Shown here in pieces: positions 1 through 10,718 of a stretch of 64,000 nt of DNA; position 1 is the first letter of the stretch; each line of letters starts with the position of its first letter. The notes below the pieces were generated by a model that made no database searches, was not told the DNA's origin, and saw only the letters and a program-made list of their open reading frames with translations. Source of the stretch: Ochotona curzoniae (lineage: Eukaryota; Chordata; Mammalia; Lagomorpha; Ochotonidae); the NCBI RefSeq assembly GCF_017591425.1, contig NW_024466512.1, positions 13,457,001 to 13,521,000 on the forward strand. The letters run 5' to 3'. A program made the translations under genes and the position numbers.

Positions 1-1858
1 TCCCAGCTACAACTGGCTGGCAGACACACTCCCATGTAGACTTGAGGGTTGCCTTGGCTAAGACACAACCATCCCGGGGTTCATACTCAAGAAATATCCC
101 AAAAGGAGATGGGCCAGAGAACGTGAGGGCACTACAAAGAGAACCCCAAACAGATCTCACCGAGCAGCCTTCTTCTGTGGGTTTCTGAAAGGACAGTGTT
201 CAAATGATTTTCCTACAGAAAGCCCCAGTCAAAGGTTTCATAAGTTGTTTGTGCTTCACGCTCTCTAAATGACTTGCAAATTTATTCAAACACAATATGA
301 GGAGATGCTTTATTTGTTGGAATAACTGTCTGCAGTGTCCTGCACTGAAGGGTGAGGTACATCAAGCAGAAACATAGACAGAAATCCATTGGTTTAGAAG
401 CCCATAAATCCTTATTTGAGTCTGCCAACCTGAAAGCCATGTAGAGCTGGAATGAACTATTTTTCCTAAATGCTACATCTGATTAAGCCATACCATTAGA
501 TGACAGCTGAACTTTAACATTAATATGATATTATTTAAATAACCAGATGATTTTTTTTTACACTAAAAATGATGAATGATTTCTGGACAGCTCGGTTGGC
601 ATAAAGCAGGGGGTTCTTTAATGAGGTTTGACAAAATGGAGAGATAGGCAGGGTATTTGTTACAGCTCGGCTGCAAGAGCCCTCCTAGGGAAGTGATAGC
701 CCACCCCCACCCCACTTCTGTTTATTTTTTTATTGTCTTTTTGCAGTGAAGCAATATTTTCAATTGCCACTTTCTTTGTCTATGGGTTCTGAGTTTTTCT
801 TAGGTCGGTTATATCTTACGGTTAATCAAATAAGCTGGTGGTGAAAGGTCCTGAGTTAGGAACCTGCGTCCTGGAATTGTGGGGGTGATGGAGACTGAGG
901 TCACCTTGGTTGGAAGGGTCCTGGGAGCTTAAGGCTCCATACCAATCCGGCTGGGAGAGGATGTACATCAGTTGCAATAATGCATCTGATCAGTTTTTAT
1001 GCAGTAAATCTCTAAAATAGTGAGCACATTTTTTTTTTTGCAAATTATTATACATGATTAGAGAAGACTTTGATTTTAAATAGCTGTCTCTATATACAGA
1101 AGATTTCCTTCTTTAAAACTGCAAATTAGACTGACTATAGTCAGTCTAAACATTCCTCATTGACCTTCCCATTCATAGATCCAAACTGTTGTTGTAGTGC
1201 TAGATGATAATCTTATTTGGTAGATTCTGAATGTACAATAATTTTGTGCAGAATATAATGATGTAGAATCTTATGCATATACTCAATTTTTTATCATAGT
1301 ATCCTGAGTATTGTCCATCAAGCAAAGGTTATCTATAATGTAAACACATTTGCTAGCACATACGAACTTAGATTATTCAGATAACCTTTATGCTTTAGAA
1401 GCCATGATTAAGTAAATACATTGAATGTAAATGTTTCCCCAAACAGTGCCCATAAAGAAATGAGAACAAAGGCAACAGAAAGAGCAAGGCTAATGCCAAG
1501 TGTGCTTCTGATAATGGTAGGTCTGCACTCACTCCATCAAAGGAGGTTATGAAAACAAAAAGCAAAATCCTGCCATGGGGCCATCCCAAGGTGATGAAAA
1601 ACTATTTCATGTCTAACCCTAATTTTTTCCATAGCTTGGGGTGACCACTTTAGCTCAGGCCTTCTCTCTAATCCGAGCTTTTCAGAGATTCTCTGCATGT
1701 GTCCCTGTTCAAGCAAGTTAGTAGCCCTCTTAGCTCAAAGGCTCAAGGTGCATGGTGATAAGAGCAGGTGCTATCAAGCCCATAAAACGTTTCATTACAA
1801 TCTGATGAAAAACATAGTTAAAGAAAGAGAGGAAGGCAGGTCCCTACCTTGCTCTTAC
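1..1858 (-). other. VTI1A: VTI1A intron downstream of the 1859-1920 exon (partial)
   Basis: AT-rich unique sequence without recognisable SINE or LINE copies. It holds a 24-bp perfect palindrome at 1126-1149 and no terminal VTI1A exon. The minus-strand ORF near 1395-1589 has no splice context or family resemblance. Confidence 0.8.
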
Positions 1859-1920
1859 CTTCGCAACATCCCTGTCAGGATCCTGGAGCTTTTCCCTAAG
1901 TTGGCATCTGTTTCCCGAAG
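1859..1920 (-). CDS. VTI1A: VTI1A internal exon, second half of the SNARE motif
   Basis: This 62-bp minus-strand exon lies between an acceptor (TTTTTTCCTCCTAG, AG at 1921-1922) and a GTAAGAG donor (from 1858 downward). It starts in phase 0 directly after the preceding exon and reads LRETDANLGK then SSRILTGMLR, with two further bases (AG) opening the next Arg codon. This corresponds to about residues 167-187 of human VTI1A, the C-terminal half of the Qb-SNARE helix just before the membrane anchor. The frame is intact. The next exon (IIQNR plus the single transmembrane segment) must lie beyond the left edge, since nothing like it is seen in 1-1858. Human transcripts are known to differ in their last exon after this point. 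I saw no alternative terminal exon here. Confidence 0.95.
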
Positions 1921-2569
1921 CTAGGAGGAAAAAAGCAGAGTTAAAACAAAACCAAACAAAACATTATGAATTTAGATTGCTTCTGTAGTACGAGGCAAGC
2001 AAAAACCACATTTCATGAATAGAAGATATAAACAATAAGAAATACTTAAGTGCAGGGGAACAAATCCAATCGTGATATCTATATAAACTCTGAAAATTCT
2101 GGTTCAAAAAATGACATGGAGAGGTGATCCCAGGAACTTTGAGCTGGATTTTCAACTGGGTATAAAATCAAACGTTTCCCAAGCTGACAAAGTTAGACAT
2201 ACTTCTGGGTTATAAATAGCTAGTTTATGGAAGTACATCAATGGAAACAAAATGAAATGAGGGAGGATGAGACACTCAGCATTCATATGCTGAAATACTA
2301 AAAAAAAAAAAATCTTTCTCAGTGACTCTTTCCTCAGCTATATAGCCAAATAAATGGCCAGTCTTCATCCTGGGGGCAGGAGGCTATGTTTGGATGGGAG
2401 TACAAACAGCCAGCTTTCTTTAACTGTCACACAACCTTTCCTCTCCATGGAATTTACAACTCTCTTTGACCCTTACATCCATGTAACTCTCTGCGTGTTA
2501 CAGAGATTCTTCAGTGTATGAGTTTTCATCGTCCTGCATGTCTGAAAATACTGTATCACTGGTACTCAC
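1921..2569 (-). other. VTI1A: Short VTI1A intron between the two SNARE exons
   Basis: A 649-bp intron with a GTGAGT donor at its 2569 end and a TTTTTTCCTCCTAG acceptor at its 1921 end. It contains an A run at 2300-2312 and no transposon. Reading through the donor stays open for 23 codons to a TAA at 2498-2500 (see findings). Confidence 0.9.
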
Positions 2570-2640
2570 TCTTTCACGTGCTCGCTGTATTTTTTCTCTG
2601 TCATGACTGAGGTTTTCCAGCATCTCCTGACCAATTTGTT
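2570..2640 (-). CDS. VTI1A: VTI1A internal exon, first half of the SNARE motif
   Basis: Read on the minus strand, this 71-bp exon follows an acceptor (pyrimidine-rich tract ending CCTAG, AG at 2641-2642) and ends at a GTGAGT donor (2564-2569). Its first two bases complete a Glu codon begun in the upstream exon. The translation starts EQIGQEMLENLSHDREK and ends IQRARER, which matches mammalian VTI1A at about residues 143-166 of the 217-residue human protein as I remember it. VTI1A is a Qb-SNARE that pairs with STX6, STX16 and VAMP4-type partners at the trans-Golgi network and endosomes. This exon supplies the N-terminal part of the SNARE helix, with heptad-spaced hydrophobic residues. It has no stop or frameshift, so it looks functional. 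The phase fits the exon at 1859-1920. A processed pseudogene is excluded because introns are present. The only real alternative is the paralogue VTI1B, whose sequence here differs clearly. Confidence 0.95.
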
Positions 2641-2798
2641 CTAGGAAAAAGGAAAATTTGAATAAGGAAAAAGAATTTAGGGTGACTATGAAAATAATTT
2701 TCTACAGCACCAAATGACAATGGGGGTACAGAAATAACGCCAAACATGGTACATCAGACATACATTCCTATTAACACTTCTGGAACATGTAAACAATT

Positions 2799-3125
2799 AA
2801 AAAAAAGATTTTATTTTTATTGCAAAGTCAGATATACAGAAAGGAGGAGAGACAGAGGGGAAGATGGTCCATCTGCTGATTCACATCCCAAGGCACTGCA
2901 ATAGTTGCAGTTGCACCGATCCAAAGCCAGGAGCCAGGAGCCTCTTCCAGGTTTCCCACATGGGTACAGGGTTCCAAGGCCTTGGGCCATCACTGACTAC
3001 TTTCCCAGGCCACAAGCAGGGAGCTGGATGGGAAGCAGAGCTGCCGGGATTAGAATCAGTACCCATATGAGATTCCAGAGTGTGCAAGGCAAGGATTTCA
3101 GCCACTGGGCTATGGCAACAGGCCC
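2799..3125 (-). mobile_element. Lagomorph C-type SINE, near full length
   Basis: In plus reading it starts with the reversed A-rich tail (AAAAGATTTTATTTTTATTG) and ends with the reversed tRNA-like head (GCCACTGGGCTATGGCAACAGGCCC). An exact 11-bp target-site duplication, TGTAAACAATT, flanks it at 2788-2798 and 3128-3138, the mark of L1-machinery retroposition. It is moderately diverged. Confidence 0.93.
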
Positions 3126-3138
3126 TTTGTAAACAATT

Positions 3139-3463
3139 TTTTTTAAGATTTATTATTTTTATTTTTATTGGAAAGGCGGATATACAGAGAGGAGAGACAG
3201 AGAGGAAGATCCTCCGTCCAATGATTCACTCCCCAAGTGAGCGCAACGGCCGATGCTATGCCGATCTGAAGCCAGGAGCCTCTTCTGGGTCTCCCACATG
3301 GGCGAAGGGTCCCAAAGCCTTGGGCCGTCCTCAACTGCCCTCCCGGGCCACAAGCAGGGAGCTGGATGGGAAGTGGGGCCGCTGGGATTAGAACCGGCGC
3401 CCAATATGGGGTCCTGGGCATGCAAGGCGAGGACCTTAACCACTGCACCACTGCGCCGGGCCC
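3139..3463 (-). mobile_element. Young lagomorph C-type SINE next to the previous copy
   Basis: A clean minus copy with many CpGs retained, ending in the head CACCACTGCGCCGGGCCC. A short AATTTTT direct repeat lies on both sides (from 3135 and at 3464-3470). It sits immediately beside the right duplication of the 2799-3125 copy, so it inserted there later. Low divergence from the 29014 copy marks it as recent. Confidence 0.93.
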
Positions 3464-3544
3464 AATTTTTGATAAATTTACTTACTTATCTTAGACATGA
3501 CTGCAAGCAGTCTATAATTTGATGTTTCCAACATAACTATCCCA

Positions 3545-3660
3545 GTGATAATAATTTAGAGGCAAAGCAATTTGCCCCAGGACACTCCAGCAAATTATGA
3601 GCAAAGATGAAGAAGAGTCTGGGTTCAGTGTTCTATTATTTTGTCACCATGTGATTTAAG
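3545..3660 (+). repeat. MIR fragment
   Basis: GAGGCAAAGCAATTTGCCCCAGGACACTCCAGC followed by GAGTCTGGGTTCAGTGTTCT tracks the MIR core and 3' half (GAGGTTAAGTAACTTGCCCAAGGTCACAC...) with many substitutions. Confidence 0.6.
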
Positions 3661-3671
3661 CCTTTGTTTTA

Positions 3672-3965
3672 AATGTCTAGCTGTTTTAATCTATGTGAAA
3701 GGTAGAACAGCAGAAGGAGACAAAGAGACAAACGCTCCATTTGCGATTCATTGCCCAAGAGTCTGCAACAGCCACGGCTGAGTTAGGATGAAGGCCGGAA
3801 CCCAGAATTCCATGTGGGTTTCCCATGTGAGTGGCAGGGGCTCAAGCAATGTGCCCTTGATTATCATCTGCTGCCTCCCACGAAAGTGGATTGAAAAGCA
3901 GGGGAGTCAGGACTCAAACTAGCACTCTAAAACCAGATGCCAAAAATGGGTAAACCACTTGTGCT
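3672..3965 (-). mobile_element. Old C-type SINE
   Basis: A diverged minus copy. Landmarks are AAAGGTAGAACAGCAGAAGGAGA near the tail, GGGTTTCCCATGTGAGTGGCAGGGG in the body, and GACTCAAACTAGCACTCTAA near the B box. The head is degraded and no target duplication was seen. Confidence 0.75.
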
Positions 3966-4124
3966 CACTGAAGTCGTTTTTGCACTTCTCTGTGTTATGT
4001 ATTTTAGAACAAAAACACAACAAACTTAACAAAGCTAAATGTTTTAGAAAAAGAAAAGAGGTCTTAAAATCTTCAGAGCAGTGTGTAGGTCTAATGGCCA
4101 ACTTTGTGAATACATACTACTTGA

Positions 4125-4240
4125 GTCTAAAACCCAGTGCTGACTCATGCTAGTTACGCAGCCTTCTCTACCTCCGTTTCTACAGCTCTAAACTGAGAAT
4201 AATAATGATATTGTCACGAAGCTTTTAACAAAGTAATTGA
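4125..4240 (-). repeat. MIR fragment (antisense)
   Basis: CTACCTCCGTTTCTACAGCTCTAAACTGAGAATAATAATGAT resembles the reversed MIR core (CTCAGTTTCCTCATCTGTAAAATGGGAATAATAATAG). Confidence 0.55.
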
Positions 4241-4342
4241 GCTACACCCTTTACTACACTCTGCTTTTCAAATTAGACTAAAGTAAAAAGAAAAATTAAG
4301 CATGTGTGCTTTCTCTTTGTGTTTGAGAGAAACTATCCAAAG

Positions 4343-4640
4343 GAGGTAGGCATTTGGTGCAACAGTTAAAACACGGCATCAATGTATCTGAGACCCAGCC
4401 ACGCTGCCTGCACTTCAGCTCCAGCTCCTACCTCGGCATGCTGGGAGGCAGCAGGCAACAGCCTAAGGACCTGGGCTCTTGGCACCCACAGGGGAGACTG
4501 GGATGGAATTTTCTTGCTCCTGTTCTGGCATGGCCCAGAACCAACTCTTATGAGAATCTGGGGAATGAATCAGAGAATGGAAGCTCGCTCTCTCTCTCTC
4601 CCTCTCTGTTACTGCCATGGAATAAATAAATACATTTTAG
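4343..4640 (+). mobile_element. Old C-type SINE
   Basis: The head (GTAGGCATTTGGTGCAACAGTTAA) matches the older C-SINE A-box region. The body has GACCTGGGCTCTTGGCACCC and a CT-rich segment (CTCGCTCTCTCTCTCTCC), and it ends in AATAAATAAATACATTTT. Confidence 0.8.
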
Positions 4641-5451
4641 AAAAATTAGAAGTTATAAACTTTACTTTTTGATGTAAGTTCCATCAACTTCAAGACACTA
4701 TTGTTAAGCAATAACATCATTTAGTCCATTTCGAAGAAGCTGAGGATCCTGGGAGTTTAACTGTGTCGATGTAACCTGCGGCAGATTAACAAGTGGAGAA
4801 AAATAGGTGTCCTGGAAACAATTTTTTTTTTAAAGATCAGAAAAAGCAAGCCAGCAGCAGGCTTCTTAGGAGTGTGAGGTGGATACTTAGTGGTTTCCTA
4901 CTGCAAATCTCACAAAACGAGAGGAACAATGTTATGGCAGAGAAAAATGTTTCGGTGCGGCTTTTAGTTCACCTCCTTAAAACACTGTCATAATAGACAT
5001 ATGTTATCATTCTTTCGCTCTCAAAACAGCCAACAAGCAACATGCCTCGAGCATGTCAAAAACCTTCTGCCACAACCTTGGCTCTTGTTGGCCCGCTTTC
5101 CTTTGGACATACAACTTCTACTTCCTGGTAGCCACTGCTTTGATTGTGTTTGATGGTCAAGATCCTACAAGTACAGCCATGCTGCAATGTACTGAAACTT
5201 CCGCCAAAACCTCTGCTCTTATCTGCAGCTGATCCGGGCACAATGATTTTGACATTCATCAGTCAGGAAGTTTGCTCCACTTTAGTTTTTTTACTCAGAT
5301 TTGTCCAACTTGAACTAGGATATCTAAAAGTGTTTTTCTATTGTTTCCACTGAAGAATGTCAGTTTTCTCTAATTAGGGCACAAACACGATAAACTGTTT
5401 TTCCTTGTGAATTGATGTGAATGGATAGTCTAATCTTCATCCTTGTATTTT

Positions 5452-5756
5452 AAAATTTTATTTATTTATATTGGAAAGGAAGATTTACAGAGAGGAGAGA
5501 CTGATCTGTCTGCTGATTCATTCCCCAAGTGGCCACAATGGCCGAGGCTGAGCTTATCTGAAGCCAGGAGCTTCCTTTGGGTCTCCCATATGGGCGCGCA
5601 GGGTCCCAAGGCTTTGGGCCATCCTCTACAGCTTTCCCAGGCCACAAATAGGGAGTTGGATGAGAAGTCGAGCAGCCAGGACACAAATCGGAACTCTCAT
5701 GGGATCCCACTAGTTTCAAGGTGAGGATTTAGCCACTGAGCCTTCCTGCCTGGCCC
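5452..5756 (-). mobile_element. C-type SINE
   Basis: A full-length minus copy running from the reversed tail (TTTTATTTATTTATATTGGAAAGG) to the head remnant (AGCCACTGAGCCTTCCTGCCTGGCCC), with moderate divergence. Confidence 0.88.
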
Positions 5757-6085
5757 AATTCTTGTCTTTTACTTTCTAAAAATGAGTTCTCCAGTTGTAA
5801 ACCAATGGTCTTTTTGGGATTTTGTCCCCGTTAACTTTTTGTAAAGTTTCAGTGATTTCATTATTATTCCACATTTCACAGGCACAATTTTGATGTTTTG
5901 TTTCAATTTTAGAAGAATTCATGTTGCTATAACATGAGCCAATTTTGTCACACTGTGACCACCATTTCATTGATTTTTTTTAAGTTAACATAAAATCTCT
6001 AATATTTGTAAATATCAACATGGTAATTATTTTGTGAAATTTCTACTTACATTTTATTTTACCACAATTGATGGTATTATAATAC
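5757..6085. other. Intronic sequence, nothing recognised
   Basis: AT-rich unique sequence between a SINE and the start of the first L1. Confidence 0.6.
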
Positions 6086-6639
6086 ATAAAATAGATGAGG
6101 GCAGAATGAGATGGTGGAATAGGATAAAGACACATATTCTACACCGAGAAAGAACCCAATTCTGGCTCACAACATTTCACTGGTCAGTCCAGGAAAACAA
6201 TATTGACTTAGCAGGTCATGGATTTCATCCAACACAGTTCGAGGTGCCCCTAAACCTAGTTGCTAGCAAGTTCTGGCAAGAATAAAAATACATGTGCATT
6301 CATCAGGGACAGGTAGGACTGACAGCCCAGTGATCCAGTTTGAAAACATAGCTGGTTATCTTCTTAATCCCAGATACTGGTGGACCTGTGAACGGGAGGA
6401 AGACTGAGCAGATGGTGTGGTCATGACATAGAATTCCAGGGCAAAGTGAGACAATCTAGAAGCCTTGGCTGCTGAGGCCATGGCAGGAGAATGGCATGGG
6501 AACCCAGAACTGAAACTCGCTGGACATGAGTGACACAAACTGAGAGCCATCACTGCAAGGCATCAGTAAACTCACCCTACAGACCTGTGGACAACATGGT
6601 TTAAAAATCAGTGCCAAGAAGAAGAATCTGCTAATCTAA

Positions 6640-7955
6640 ACCACAATATCCAAGAGCAAATGAGGCACAGGCACCACGAAAAACTTTATCGATGCCTCCT
6701 CCACAAAGGATCAAAAGGATATTTCAATCTCAGAACTGACTTAGGAAGACACTGAGGAGCTGTGGGATAAACAAATTGAAAAAACAAACCTTTATAAAGC
6801 TTAGTAAAAACATCCAGAAGCATGTGCAGGAGTTCAAGGAATGCATTACAAAGAAAACAGCAGCATCAAAACAAAATCAGACTGAAATGAAAAGTTCAAT
6901 AGAGAAAACTAAAAGTCCAATGGAAAACCTCAGTGATAAAATGAGTGAGGCAGAAGCAAGAATTGCAAAACTAGAAAACCCTTCATGCGGGAAGGCTGAA
7001 GCAATTTAAAACTAGAAGAATTGAGTAAAGCTAAGAGAACTATGCAAGAATTACATGACACCATCAAGGCCCAGTGTGGTGGCCTAGTGGCTAAAGTCCT
7101 TGCACTGATCGCGCCAGGATCCCATATGGCTACCGGTTCTAATCCTGGCAGCCCCACTTCCCTTCTAGCTCCCTGCTTGAAGCCTGAGAAAGCAGTCAAG
7201 GACAGCCCAAAGCCTTGGGACCCTTCACCCATGAAGGAGCCCCAGAAAAAGCTCCTGGCTCTTGGCTTCAGATCAGCACAGCTCTGGCTGTTGCAGTCTC
7301 TTGGGGAGTGAATCATTGGATGGAAGATCTTCCTCTCTGTCTCTCCTCTTCTCTGTATATCTGACTTTGAAATAAAAACAAATAAATCTTAACAAAAAAG
7401 AATTACGTGACAACATCAAAAAGCCAAACATATGGATTCTTGGTGCACCTAAAGGCGTGGAAAGAGAAGCTCAGTTTAAAGATGTATTCAATGAGAAAAT
7501 GAATGAATTCCCCAGTCTGGAGAAAAAACCAGGAAAACAAATGCAGGACAGGCAGAGAACCCCGAATAGACTCAACCAGAAGTGATCCTCACCACAACAT
7601 GTCATAATCAAGCTCTCCTTGGTTGGACATAAAAGAAGGATATTTGAATATGCAAATGAGAAACATCAATATGCACCTCAATCAGACTTACAGCTGACCT
7701 CTCATAGGAAACTCTGCAGGTCAGAAGGGAATAAAGTGGCATATTCCAGATCCTAAAGGAAAAATTTTGTCAGCCCAGAATAACTTACTCAGCAAAACCT
7801 TCCTTTGTATTTGAAAATGAAATATAATACTTTAAGGTAAACAAAATTGAAAGATTTCACATCTATCTACAATGTTACTTAAAGATGTGCTACAGGCAAA
7901 GAAAAAGAATAAAATCAAATCCAAAGGTAAACATGGAAGACATATCAATAAAATG
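6640..7955 (+). pseudogene. L1 ORF1 pseudogene (relic 1), split by a SINE
   Basis: ORF1p is the RNA-binding trimeric coiled-coil protein of L1 particles. Visible here are a degraded start, a Glu/Lys-rich coiled coil (KSPMENLSDKMSEAEARI, about 6910-6970), a frameshift near 7005, the RRM-linker peptide AKRTMQELHDTIK (interrupted by the SINE), then GAPKGVEREAQFKDVFNEKM at about 7440-7500 with an in-frame stop at 7583. It cannot give a functional product. Confidence 0.85.
7046..7419 (+). mobile_element. C-type SINE inside L1 ORF1, with 22-bp target duplication
   Basis: The SINE body is 7068-7396 and runs from GGCCCAGTGTGGTGGCCTAGTGG to AAATAAAAACAAATAAATCTT. The flanking copies 7046-7067 and 7398-7419 (AAGAATTACATGACACCATC and AAGAATTACGTGACAACATC) match at 20 of 22 positions. 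The two mismatches show the insertion is not very recent. Confidence 0.95.
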
Positions 7956-7965
7956 ACAAGAGAAA

Positions 7966-9815
7966 AGCCCAGGACCAGATGACTTTACTGCTAAATTCTA
8001 CCATACATTTCAAGAACTTAGTTCAAACAAGCTATTCAGTACAACAGAAAGGGAGGTAATCTTCCCAAACTTTCTATAAAGCCAACATCATGTTAATACC
8101 AAAGCTAGAAACACACACAATAGAGAAAGAAAACTACAGACCAATATCCCTGAGGAACACAGATGTAAAAATCCTCAACAAAATGCTGGCCAGCAGAATC
8201 AAACAGTATAGCAGACAGATCATTCACTCGGAATAGCTGGGATTTACCCTGGCATGCAGGGATGGTTTAAGACACGCAAATTAGTAACTGTGATTCAACA
8301 TGTCAACAAAATGAGGAATAAAAATTATACGAACATCTCAATAATTGCAGAGAAGACATTTAATAAAATCCAACACCCCTTCGTGCTAAAATTCATGAGC
8401 AAGATAGACATAGAAGGAATATTCTAAAACACAATCAATGCACTAACCAAAACACCCCCAACACCAGCATCATACCAGATGGGAAAAGACTAGAAGCTTT
8501 TCCACGAAGACCTAGAAGTAGAAAAGGATGTTCACTTTCACCACAGCTATTCAACATAGCACTGGAAGTCCTTGCTAGAGTTATTATACAAGAAAAAGAA
8601 ATGAAAGGAATTCAAATAAAAAATGAAAGAGTCAATTTATTCCTCTTTGCAGATGACATGATTCTATACAAAGAGAAACAAAAGACTCAAAAAAGAGATT
8701 ATTGGATCTCATAAGAGAGTTTGCCAAGGAAGCAGGCTATAAAATCAATGAATATAAATCAATGGCTCCAGTATACAAACAATTCCATGGCTAAGAGAGA
8801 AATTACAAAAATAGTCCCTTTCAAAATAGCAGAAAAGGATCTTAAATACCTTGAAATAAAACTGACCAATGACGTGGAAAGTCACAAAATATTAAAAAAA
8901 ATAAGACATTAAAAGATGGAGAAATTTACCATGGTCTTGAATTGGTAGAATCAACATCATCAAAATGTCCATACTGTCAAAAGTAACATACCACGTCGAC
9001 AAGATCCCAGTCAAAATCCCAAAGATATTCTTCTCAGAACTGGAAAATTGGATACAAATGTTCATGTGGAAACACAAGAAACTGCAAATAGCCAAAGCTA
9101 TCTTGAAGAATAAAAATTAAGCTGGAGGAATCACAACTCTGGATCTCAAGATATTCTACAGGGCAGCAGTAATCAAAACAGTCCGGAAGAGGATCAATGG
9201 AAGAGAGCAGAAACCCAGAAGTGAACCCACACATATACAGAGAACTTATATTTGACAAAAGAATAACCCAGGGAAAACGGTTGGCATCTTCAACAAACGC
9301 TGTTTCGACAACTGGATTTAAACTTGAAGAAGTAAGAAACAAGACCCCTACCTGTCACCTTATACAAAAATTAGTTCTAAATGGATTGAGGAGCTAAATC
9401 TGAATCCAGTAACATAGGAAGCACTCTGCAAGATATAGAAACCGGTAAATACTTTTTACAAAAGTCATCAAAAGCACCGGCAGTCAAAGGCAAAATAAAC
9501 CAAACGAAGACGTTTCTGTATGGCAAAGGAAATGATCAAGGAAACAAAGAAGCAACTGATGGAATGGGAGAAAATCCCTGCACCATTACCTAGCAGAGGG
9601 GGATTTACAGTCAGGATTTAGAAAGAGCTTCAGAAACTCAATGTCAGGAAAACAAACAACTCCGAAGAAATGGGCAAATTAGATGAGTAAGCACTTTTCA
9701 AAAGAACAAATTCAAATGGCTAACAGACAAAAGAAGAGACACTTAGGTTGCCTAGTTATCAGGGAAATACAAACAAAAAACCACACTGAGGTTCCACCTA
9801 ACTCCAGTGAGATTG
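7966..9815 (+). pseudogene. L1 ORF2 pseudogene (relic 1), reverse-transcriptase and C-terminal part
   Basis: ORF2p provides endonuclease and reverse transcriptase for retroposition. Only RT onward is present: PGPD-like start at about 7970, GMQGWF at about 8253-8270, FADDM catalytic motif at 8646-8660, and the KYLEIKLTNDV segment at about 8846-8875. The continuation after the LTR is at 10725-11150. Numerous stops and frame changes show neutral decay, and the N-terminal endonuclease is absent. Confidence 0.85.
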
Positions 9816-10718
9816 TTGTGGGGTGCGAGCGAGAGCACACCAGACATGTCTAAGGTTTATTAAGGAGTCTTTATTCATCAAGCTTGTGATAATAGAGCAC
9901 AATAGCAAATCACAAGTCCATACGACAATCCAACCAATCATAATCCAACCAATCATAATCCCAAAAGGAATAAATGGTCATTATCCCTAAGTGCATCCAT
10001 TAAGCTGAAGACCTATGTCCCAGCTTCTCCAACAATGTAAGTTATCCTAAGAGACATGCAACAAATAACCTGGACACACTCACAAAGAACCTGGACACAC
10101 TTACAAAGCTACAGACATTCACAATTTCCTGGCTTCTCTGCCCACATTCCACTACTGCTAGGCCTCACCCCTTCTGGAAGTCCTACCAGCAAACAAACCA
10201 GAAACAACATTATTATAACCATTGCCCCATCTAAGCAGTACACAGGCATTATGCTCAGGGGTATACCTGTCCTGGGTCAGCCAAGAGTTGAGGTGCCAGA
10301 GTAATGGAAGCACCTGGCCAGAAAGAGAGTGAGAGTCCTTGCTTCATTGGGCCTTTTAAAGGGGCTTGAGAGGGGAGTGGTTACACGACAATGCAATGCC
10401 ATCCCCTCTCAGGTGATAGGTGAGTCACAGGTGGGCAGGAGCGAATACCTAAGTGTTGTGGGCTGAGGAGTTGATTAGTGCTCGTTGAGGTGGGCAGGAA
10501 CAGGAACTGGGCTTGAAGTTAAAAATGCCTAGACTAATTGGACTTGTCTGCATCCAATATCCTAGCTAAATTAGGACGTAGGGGAAGTGGTTGAGGATGG
10601 AATTATCATTCCATTGCTGTTAGGCCCCACCTTCAGGACAGAGGGTAGGGGACACAGCCACATTTCATTTGCCCGCTGTCAATGGGTGCTGGCTATCAAC
10701 TGGCTGCACCCCATAACA
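9816..10718 (-). mobile_element. Solo-LTR-like endogenous retroviral LTR inserted in L1 relic 1
   Basis: In minus orientation the 903-bp element starts TGTTATGGGG and ends CCCCACA(A), a short inverted terminal repeat. Two AATAAA signals lie near its 3' end (minus strand of 9870-9875 and 9856-9861), and a TTTAAAA TATA-like box at about 10352-10359. The flanks AGATTG (9810-9815) and AGATCG (10719-10724) form a 6-bp target duplication with one substitution, and L1 sequence continues on both sides. No internal retroviral genes or primer-binding site are present, so it is a solo LTR from recombination. The ERV class is not assigned. Confidence 0.82.
9929..9962. repeat. Tandem 15-bp repeat in the LTR with CCAAT motifs
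   Basis: CATAATCCAACCAAT occurs twice in direct succession, with a partial further copy. On the LTR's own strand these are ATTGGTTGGATTATG units. This is a local duplication typical of LTR variation. Confidence 0.75.

Noticed and set aside
1..1858. Last exon of VTI1A with the membrane anchor
   Set aside because: No IIQNR or hydrophobic ILLVILGII-type sequence could be read on the minus strand. It must lie outside the window.
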